Part shown: positions 56,815 through 64,000 of the stretch, in pieces
Position numbering within the stretch: position 1 is the stretch's first letter
How the letters are laid out: each line of letters begins with the position of its first letter
From: Toxotes chatareus
Lineage: Eukaryota > Chordata > Actinopteri > Toxotidae
Direction: 5' to 3'
Length of the DNA: 64,000 nt
NCBI GenBank assembly: GCA_016801885.1
Contig: CM028905.1
Location: 11,560,706 to 11,624,705 of the forward strand
The notes under the pieces: model-generated
The model's input: only the letters and a program-made list of their open reading frames with translations
Database searches by the model: none
What the model was told of the DNA's origin: nothing
Program-made: the position numbers and the translations under genes

Positions 56815-59560
56815 TGACTAACTAGCAGCATGGAATCTGTACATATTGATCTGGTATATTTTACAACAAGCAACCCACTCCCTTCTTTCCCTTTTTTATA
56901 AAAACGTTTATATAATATATTGAGATTTTTTTTACAAGGACATTTTGACTCTACAGTATTATGAAAGCTTTTTTTAAATTAGAGATCCAGTGTTGTTGAG
57001 AATGCAGCCGTTGCTTATGAAGACAAGGAACTGAACTGGCAGTGCGACTCTTATTTTGAAGGACAGTCCAGATGACAGAGTTGGAGTGGAAGAGTGCCTT
57101 ACTAACAAAGTATGACTTGCTGCCTGATTCTAATCATGAACGCTGTTTGGGATTGATGGTGTGTGCACTCACTCGATCTCATGGAAGGATGGACAGATCT
57201 CCCGGCGTATCGAGGAGTGTGGGTCAGTACTCTCTTCTCCTCTCTGTGTTTTCTGAAAGGAGGAGATGGCGAGGCAGAAGCTCAAACGCAAGCGTCTCTC
57301 TCAGCCCTGAATGGGTGCGGGGCCTGGTGGAGAAAGGACACAGTGACAGGCAGAGAGCACGAGGGGCAGATTTGGCCTTTGTGAAGCAGAAAGAGCCCTG
57401 TAAGGCCTCAGTGTCACGCTGAACACTCAGATCCTCCGTTACGAAATCACTCCAGGAGGAGACGACAGAGAACACTGCGTCTCCACCTTCACTTGAGAAG
57501 AGAAGACATACATGTGGCTGATGTTACGCAATAGTTTGATAACCAGTTGAAGTTGTTTGGGAGTCAATGATGTCACTGGCACATAAGGAAGGATTTACTG
57601 CACAGATACATTGAACATGTTGTGGTGATCTCTTGTATGGCTCTTTTGGAAAGGTTTTCACTAATTAAATGCATGATCATAACAAGGCACAGTGTTGTTT
57701 AGCATCCTGACAGCTTGTATGACTTGTGGTCCGTCATTGAAATATCAGATGACAGTAGATTCATTTACATTTGCAATAAGCGGTCTTTAATAGTCTTTCC
57801 ATATTGAACAAGCCACTCAGAAAAGTCAGTAAGTTTTTTTATGGCTTACACTTGCGGAAGTGGTGACTTGCGTGTTGTTTTGTTTTATTCTTTTATATTC
57901 TTATCTAATTTTGTCCAGTGACATTTTGCATTCCTGTGCATTGACGAGTTTGCGGAATATATAAGTAGTGTAACTTCAAGACCAGATTTGAAGGAACCAT
58001 TCACAGTATTCATGTATTCAATCAGTGTTTCAACCAGGGAGCCAATCAGCTCCAACGTTAGACTGTTTCTATTTTAGTTGCCTTGAAAAATGATTGCCTA
58101 TCTTTTTTTAATAACTTTCAGCATGACTGATCATTATCTTTTCATCACAGATGAAGACGTTTAATTACTGTTGCCAGTTTTACTGTTCTAAGTTCTTGCT
58201 GCTGACTTAAATGTGTGTTGTTTGTTTGATATTTTTGAACCAATATTAGTCATTTGGACTGAAGGACTAACAGACTAAAGTATGAAATTTGAAACAAAAG
58301 TATACACAACCATTGTTTTTTTCTTTTCTTTTCAGTAATTATACATTTTAATTCAGCAATACACGTTCACAGTGGTTTATAACTGTCAGTTATAATGCAT
58401 TTTTTGTGTGTGCTTTCTTTCAACTTTCACAACAGGTTTTAGTTTTTGTAAAACGTTTTTCTCAGATGGAATAATTTCTTGGTGCTTAAATACTTTAAAA
58501 AAACTCTTATGTACTCGTTTAAAGCTCTGCACTGTATACACATGCAAACTATGGTTGGCAAAACTGCAGACATTTACACATTTATACACATACACATCCA
58601 TCATTGTTGAAGAAATGTTGAACATGGGAAAAATAGAAATTGTGCTTGACTTCACTGATGTACTCTTACCTGTTTTCAAATATTTGGCTACATAAAGGAC
58701 AGAGATTACATGGAATCATTGCTTTTTACATGTATAGAAATACATTTACAGTTATGGGAAATGTCCATACACATCTGTATATTCTGCATTGACACAGTGT
58801 GAATATACACATTCAGTGGTGCTTGCTTAATATTATTTATACTGATATTGGCCGCAAATGGATAAGTGATGTGTGAAAAGGTGAAAATGGAATTTGCTAT
58901 TCCATTTAGGTACATTTGTTGAAAGGGCAATTAAATAATAAGGAAAATGAAAGAAAAGGAAAAAAGGGTAACAGTGTTTATTTAGTACTGAATCCAGAAA
59001 ACACAGAAAATTAGAAACACAGACTCCTTCTTTGTAATTAAAAATATCCACTAGCTGACCTGGAAACTGGCTCAAGTCATGTTGCAGTAGTCATGATGCA
59101 GGCCACTTTTTCTCTCCTGTTTAGGTCTGAAATGACAATGTGCAACATCTCTGATCAGTTTTGCCAATATCCTTTTACATATATCTGCAAAACAAATTCC
59201 ATATCAGTGGGATAACCTTGCTGTGAAGTCCTGCTCATTTCTTTTATTTACTTCAGAAGGGTTTTGTTAGAAAGATCAGTGCATCATATATTAAACCTAT
59301 AGAAATGTTTTCTATGAAACATCTGTAAATCAGTTGCATATCATTAAGACAGAATAGCTGAATAGAATCATGTTGAGTGAGAATTTATATCAAAGGCAGA
59401 ATGGTTTAACTGCAAATCACGCAGGTCTTGGCATTATTTTACTGGAAGCTGATGGTTATCTGTTACTTAACATTATTATATGTGTTTATTTCTTTTTGCA
59501 GATTCTATCAGTTTCAGTTTTAAGGCTTAATGAAGTCAATAAATGACACCATATCTGAGT
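56812..59560 (+). other. col23a1: col23a1 terminal exon: stop codon and 3' UTR
   Basis: An acceptor (gttcttcttttgcag) ends at 56811 and the next three bases are TGA, so the last exon would carry only the stop codon and 3' UTR. The downstream 2.7 kb is AT-rich with no sustained coding. Its 117-codon-class frames near 57.1-57.5 kb are not recognisable. Possible polyadenylation signals are ATTAAA at 57664 and AATAAA at 59538, 59722 and 59767. The 59538 signal is followed by a GT-rich tract near 59560, so I chose that as the likely end. The end is uncertain without transcript data. Confidence 0.6.
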
Positions 59561-61530
59561 ACAGTTTGGTGCTTTAGCAAATCATATATCACAGTATTAG
59601 CTTGACTTTGTGAGAATGTTTTTCGATTGTGTATTTGGTTGTAAAAGAATTAAGCTATTTTTGTAATTACTTGTCTAAATATGTATAACTTGAAATCTGG
59701 TTAACTAAACATGTAGACTGAAATAAACTCTCTGGTTTTATGATTTTGTTTCATTAATTTAACATGAATAAAATATCTATAGTCAGTCTTTAATGATTTT
59801 GAGATGTTCCCCCATACTGCATGTTCAAAAAAATGCACTGACATAACATGTAGGCATGCAAATATTTGCCATATTGCTTTGAGTATCAAATTTTAACTTT
59901 ATTATCCAAAGAAAAAAAAATCAATATGACGGGCTCAAAAATTACACAGAAGCTGTACAAATAAACACAAAGTAAAACAATAGAAACAAACCATAAAAAA
60001 GAACAATACCAGACTATGGTCCTGTAAGTTAAAGAGACACACGTCCTTTAATACATTATACACAAAAGAGAAAAATTGCAACCAGAGGTCAATACACCAC
60101 AATGGAAGGAACTGTTTTCCTGTACCATATGAGCTCAATGAATCCAGTATGAAATATGTTAGACAGGACAGCAGCTTCCTCACAAGCTGAGTCTCTTGCC
60201 GGGCTGAAAGCAATCAGTTTTAGGGCAAATGGAGATACTTCACTTGAGTCCTGCCAGACAGTGTTTGAGAATCTCCAGGCAAAGTTTGACAATCTCTTCA
60301 AAAATGTAGCACAACCAATACAATGTTTTAATAAATACTCGACAGATGAAAAGTTGCCATACAGTTAATGTAATTCTGCTGAATGTGTGATCAGTCTCTA
60401 CCACCACCAGGTTACTGTTGACCTCTGACTCCCTTCTCCAGGGGAGCATTTAATTCCCCAAAACTAATGCCACACAACAGAATATAACATGGGCATGGTG
60501 TTAGTGGTGTTTTCAGTGAGGCTATAGAATAAAAACATTACTTAGAACCATGTGACTTAAATATGTTTATAAGAAAGACAGATATTGGTCTGTTATCCAT
60601 TAGGCCAAAAAGTGTGCTCTTAATTTTACAAATTTTCTCAAACATTTTCACAGATCAATTGCATATGTCGTCTAGTGTTAGAGCTGAATGAGTTCATTGT
60701 TTCTAAAACTAAACAGCAGGTTACACAATTGGTTGCAGTTGATCCATGTGGTAGGGAACACTGGAACACAGGCACACAACCTTAACATCTGCTTGAATTG
60801 TTTACAGCAACTCTGAATGTCATGTTTTGAATTTTACATAATTGCTAATTTTAATAAAATGGCCTTATTTTTGTGGTTTAGTGTTTGTTACTATTAAATT
60901 GGTGCCACATTTATTACAATCATTGACCGCCATGGAACTGTTATATATCTAAATTGCATGCATCTTAACTATATTTTTGTTAATACACCTTTTTCACAGA
61001 TGTTTTGACTTAATAATAGTACAAGTGTTACTAACAATATTAGCGATACCTTTTTTCTATTCAAGTGCAGCTGTAAGACGATGTGACAGTGAGCCAGCAT
61101 GCACAACACCAGGACCCTGAAACTGAAGCAGCTAAATGGAAACCAGATTTTATTAAAGTCAGTATGTCTGGCTTTTTTATCATTAACAAGTCCCAAGGAT
61201 TTTAGAAAAATTGCCAATTTGCTTTTTTTCGATTACAGGGGGAAATTTATCAATTCTACAATGGTATAAATTATGTTTTGCCAGAAAAATCGTCCTGTTT
61301 ACAAGATAGTCAACTTTGCAGTTTGTCCTGTATAAAGATTCTAAAAACAGTGTCATTACATTGGAAAAAGGAATAAATATGCTTCTGTCAAGTGTTTCAC
61401 AAAATCTGTAAGCGACTGCTGTTATTTTGATTTTTTTTTTTTTTTTTTTTTTTTCATGTAAGTGAGCAATAAATTCAAGTTAAATGTGGACAGGTGTAGG
61501 AAACTGCAGGCTCGGGTGAAAAGTATCAAG
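59561..61530. other. Intergenic region between col23a1 and rack1
   Basis: AT-rich sequence of about 2 kb without a recognisable gene. Short frames on both strands do not resemble known proteins. A 24-base T run lies at 61431-61454, and scattered AATAAA hexamers (60853, 61373, 61468) are expected from composition. Some of it could still be an alternative col23a1 3' UTR. Confidence 0.6.
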
Positions 61531-61700
61531 TCCACATCTCCCAGAGTCCTCCGCGGCTCGCTCAACCCCCTCATAGCTTTTGCATCCGGGTCTGAACTTC
61601 CTTTTCCTCTGTGCCTAGATGCGATGAGGACTTAGGTTTCCCCGGACCTGTGAAAAATCCGAATCCATCCTTGTAAAAGGCACCACCGAACCTCGCCAAA
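61531..61700 (+). promoter_or_regulatory. rack1: rack1 core promoter and 5' UTR with TOP-like start
   Basis: The region is more GC-rich than its surroundings and has no TATA box. At 61531-61554, tccacatctcccagagtcct resembles the ZNF143 (Staf) motif, whose consensus contains ACATCTCCCAGAATGC. At 61597-61610 a C followed by an unbroken pyrimidine run (cttccttttcctct) fits a 5' terminal oligopyrimidine start, as known for RACK1 and ribosomal protein mRNAs. That would give a 5' UTR of about 104 nt. The start site is inferred, not seen. Confidence 0.55.
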
Positions 61701-61809
61701 ATGACCGAGCAGATGACAGTGAGGGGGACCCTGAAGGGGCACAGTGGATGGGTCACCCAGATCGCCACTACACCCCAGTATCCCGACATGATTCTGTCGG
61801 CGTCCCGAG
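61701..61809 (+). CDS. rack1: rack1 exon 1, coding part (109 nt)
   Basis: The ATG lies in cgccaaaATGa, an acceptable Kozak context, and begins 36 codons plus one base, ending ILSASR with donor G|gtgagg. This is the first ATG that opens the conserved N-terminus, so the start is secure. Confidence 0.97.
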
Positions 61810-63409
61810 GTGAGGCTTCCCCCCGCCGGCTCCGCCAACATGGCTCTGATAGCATTAGGCAGCTAGCTGGTTTACTGCTCTAACGTAAGACAAAATGACT
61901 ATATTGACGTAAGTGTCTCATTAAATACAATATGTTACCAGTCACGAAGACATGTAATGTATTAATGTAATCTGCTCGAACTGGGGAGAAAGACGCCAGA
62001 TAGCCGGGCTAGCTAACACTATGAGTCGCCATCTGTAGTTAAGCATTAGATACTTACAGTGTATCTGTGACACGTGTAATAACATACACATAAATAACTA
62101 TAGGTGTAAGCTAAAGTGTAGTTACATGCACAGATATGTGGACCTTACAACAATCCACTCCTGATCTTTGTGTATTGAACCTGCTCACTGTTGATTCAGT
62201 GTTTGACAGCTTTCCTTGGAAATGCACTGGCCCCATGCTAAACATGCTAATGTTTAAAATATCTGCTTTTTTACCACCCAGAAATATGGACATGGATTTA
62301 TTTATTGTTTCTAATGTAATTTTGTTTGTTTTCCAGACAAGTCCATCATCATGTGGAAGCTGACCCGTGATGAAACCAACTATGGCATCCCCCAGCGCTC
62401 CTTGAAGGGCCACTCTCACTTTGTAAGTGATGTTGTCATCTCCTCAGATGGACAGTTTGCCCTGTCTGGTGCCTGGGATGGGACCCTCCGCTTGTGGGAT
62501 CTCACCACGTAAGTGCCAAGGGTGGACATCTCCTCAGTTGCTGGTCAGTTGTGTGGCAGTTTAAGTGTAGATCTGATTCCTCTACAGGGTTAAAAACAAA
62601 TAAAGTGTGCTCTACCCACACTGCTCTTATATACACCACAGATGGAAGCACAAAAATCCATGGAAATCACATAACATAGTGTTTCTAGAAAATTGATAGA
62701 CAATTTGTATTACTTGTAGTGCTTGTTTACCCCAAGTGAAAATTTAAAATGGCACATTTGGTCATAATTCAGTAGGTGACCATTTAGTGTCGTAGTGTTA
62801 CATGAACTAAATGTTTTGATAAGAGGCTGTAAGGACCTGAAGACCTGTCTGTTACGCAAGACCTTCAGTGACCAGTGTGTGTTGTAAAGACTAATGTGGA
62901 TGATAGCTGATAAATATTTATTATCACCCATTTCTTCCATTATTCCACAGAAAATTGGTTTAAGAGAAGTTTGACTTCAGCTTTGACTCTGAAATGTGTT
63001 TATAGCTTTTGGATTAGTTCTTATGCAGCTTAACTGCAGCATATATCAGAAATGCTCATGCTTACTACTTGTTAAGATGTGCAACATTTGTGATCATCTG
63101 AAACATTTGATGTGATGTTTCCCCAGTGGCCTCACCACCCGCCAATTTGTTGGACACACCAAGGATGTTTTGAGTGTGGCCTTTTCTGCTGATAACCGCC
63201 AGATTGTGTCTGGCTCTCGGGACAAGACCATCAAGCTGTGGAACACTCTTGGAGTTTGCAAGTACACCATCCAGGTGAGTTGCCAGCTCATGTTGCAGAC
63301 TGTGAGGATCATTCAGTCTCTCTGTCAGTGGAATTGGAGTTTAGTTGCTTTAAGTGAGAGGCTATGATCTTGTCTACTTTGAATTAGAAGTTGAAACGAG
63401 GCAGTTAAG

Positions 63410-63442
<33 letters not shown>

Positions 63443-64000
63443 TGCTCTTAAATTTGGAGTTTTCTCAATAACAGTTTAAATTGACATCAACAGTTAATCA
63501 TGCTCCCCAGCCGGTAATCAGTGGAAACACCCATTTTACAAGACTAGCAGCCAAACAATACACTTTACACTACTGTAGACATTAATGTTTTTTGCACCTT
63601 GCTTACACAGAGATCGTAATGATTTCATCTGGCAAAAGATAAACCTCTAACGTTGGGTAACCAATGGGTAACTTCACTCTGTCTTCAATTTGCAGGATGA
63701 GGGCCACTCTGAGTGGGTGTCTTGTGTCCGCTTCTCCCCCAACAGCAGCAACCCCATCATTGTCTCCTGTGGCTGGGACAAGATGGTCAAGGTATTTTAC
63801 TTTTTTCCCGCCAGCTTTTGGTTTAAGTTCTCTTACTTTACAGGTTTGCCTTGTGAAAAGAACCTGAGTGAAACTTCATCCTTGGTGTGCTTGCCCACTG
63901 ATTTGAAAAACTGGCATGTATTACCTGACCTCCTCACTGATGAAAATGTTTAAGTTGATGAGGGCACAACTGCAGATCGCTGTATGTGGTAGTGTGTGTC
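61701..64000 (+). CDS. rack1: Receptor for activated C kinase 1, first four exons (3' partial)
   Basis: RACK1 is a seven-bladed WD40 protein on the head of the 40S ribosomal subunit near the mRNA exit. It is a scaffold for PKC and other kinases and for ribosome quality control. Four exons here (61701-61809, 62337-62508, 63127-63274, 63696-63791) encode residues 1-175 of the usual 317, starting MTEQMTVRGTLKGHSGWVTQ. WD repeats 1-4 are visible from their GH...WD signatures (GHSGW, GHSHF...LWDL, GHTKD...LWNT, GHSEW...). The Arg36-Asp37-Lys38 motif, which contacts 18S rRNA, is intact and is split by intron 1. The sequence is almost identical to the vertebrate protein as I recall it. The remaining exons lie beyond the right edge. 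Confidence 0.97.
61810..62336 (+). other. rack1: rack1 intron 1
   Basis: This is 527 bp of moderately AT-rich sequence between exons 1 and 2. I saw no convincing box C/D pair, although mammalian RACK1 introns host SNORD95 and SNORD96A. Confidence 0.8.
62337..62508 (+). CDS. rack1: rack1 exon 2 (172 nt)
   Basis: The acceptor is gtttgttttccag and the donor is AC|gtaagt. It starts with the last two bases of Asp37 and runs KSIIMWKLTRDETNYG through GHSHFVSDVVISSDGQ to LRLWDLT. It completes WD repeat 1 and encodes WD repeat 2. Confidence 0.97.
62509..63126 (+). other. rack1: rack1 intron 2
   Basis: This is 618 bp, AT-rich, with no TGATGA-type C box and no repeat that I recognise. Confidence 0.8.
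63127..63274 (+). CDS. rack1: rack1 exon 3 (148 nt)
   Basis: The acceptor is gatgtttccccag and the donor is CAG|gtgagt. It encodes WD repeat 3, from GLTTRQFVGHTKDVLSVAFS through SGSRDKTIKLWNT to VCKYTIQ. Confidence 0.97.
63275..63695 (+). other. rack1: rack1 intron 3 with T27 tract
   Basis: This is 421 bp holding an uninterrupted run of 27 T at 63410-63436, then AAAAG. No snoRNA boxes were seen. Confidence 0.8.
63696..63791 (+). CDS. rack1: rack1 exon 4 (96 nt)
   Basis: The acceptor is cttcaatttgcag and the donor is AAG|gtattt. It encodes DEGHSEWVSCVRFSPNSS and on to SCGWDKMVK, the first part of WD repeat 4. The next exon, expected to start VWNL, is outside the window. Confidence 0.96.

Noticed and set aside
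57072..57422. 116-codon frame after the col23a1 stop
   Set aside because: It lies within the inferred 3' UTR, has overlapping frames of similar length, and resembles no known protein.
61810..63695. Box C/D snoRNAs expected in rack1 introns 1-3
   Set aside because: I searched these introns by eye for TGATGA with a downstream CTGA and flanking stem and found none.

Overview
The window reads as genomic DNA of a ray-finned fish, probably a percomorph teleost. It has split genes with GT-AG introns, many (CA)n/(GT)n microsatellites, and several decayed interspersed repeats of kinds I recall from percomorph genomes. Nothing looks prokaryotic. No intact transposon, CRISPR array, rRNA or tRNA was seen. 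Most open frames outside the two genes below are chance frames through introns, simple repeats or UTRs.

Two genes are supported, both on the + strand. The first is the 3' part of a type XXIII collagen gene (col23a1), from 28419 to a TGA at 56812-56814. I placed 26 core coding exons (25 to K at 56487, plus a final exon starting with the stop) and 3 extra in-frame cassettes. The exons rebuild a transmembrane-collagen ectodomain with a COL1 helix, a short NC2 around 'DIIDFNGKLLDAFQ', COL2, an NC3 around 'DCRLDDNLVQMISQ', COL3, and a C-terminal tail ending in 'IPGCWHK'. The cytoplasmic, transmembrane and first coil exons were not found and probably lie upstream of base 1, so the first 28.4 kb is read as intron with dispersed repeats.

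The second gene is rack1 (gnb2l1). Its first four exons (61701-63791) encode residues 1-175 of the WD-repeat ribosomal scaffold, and the rest lies past the right edge. A pyrimidine-rich TOP-like start and a ZNF143-like motif sit just upstream. The two genes are tail-to-head, about 4.9 kb from stop to start. Human COL23A1 and RACK1 both map to 5q35.3, which agrees with the identification.

Layout: 1-28418 intron with repeats (a 5' repeat fragment at 1-88, a common fish repeat at about 13.6-13.9 kb, a roughly 660 bp inverted-terminus element at 15.67-16.33 kb, microsatellites). 28419-48831 has widely spaced COL1 exons separated by 0.1-6 kb introns, including a 98 bp (TG)n tract and a deleted second copy of the inverted-terminus element. 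50401-56487 has dense COL1-COL3 exons. 56812-about 59560 is the col23a1 3' UTR. About 59.6-61.5 kb is an AT-rich intergenic region. 61.5-64.0 kb holds the rack1 promoter and 5' half.

The most interesting signals are three symmetric, in-frame, non-collagenous cassettes in col23a1: 60 nt with an N-glycosylation sequon, 24 nt at NC2, and 99 nt Pro-rich with a repeated 'PCPV'. Removing them leaves 421 residues, about the length I expect for this part of the mammalian protein. An 8-nt microexon and a stop codon in its own exon are also notable.
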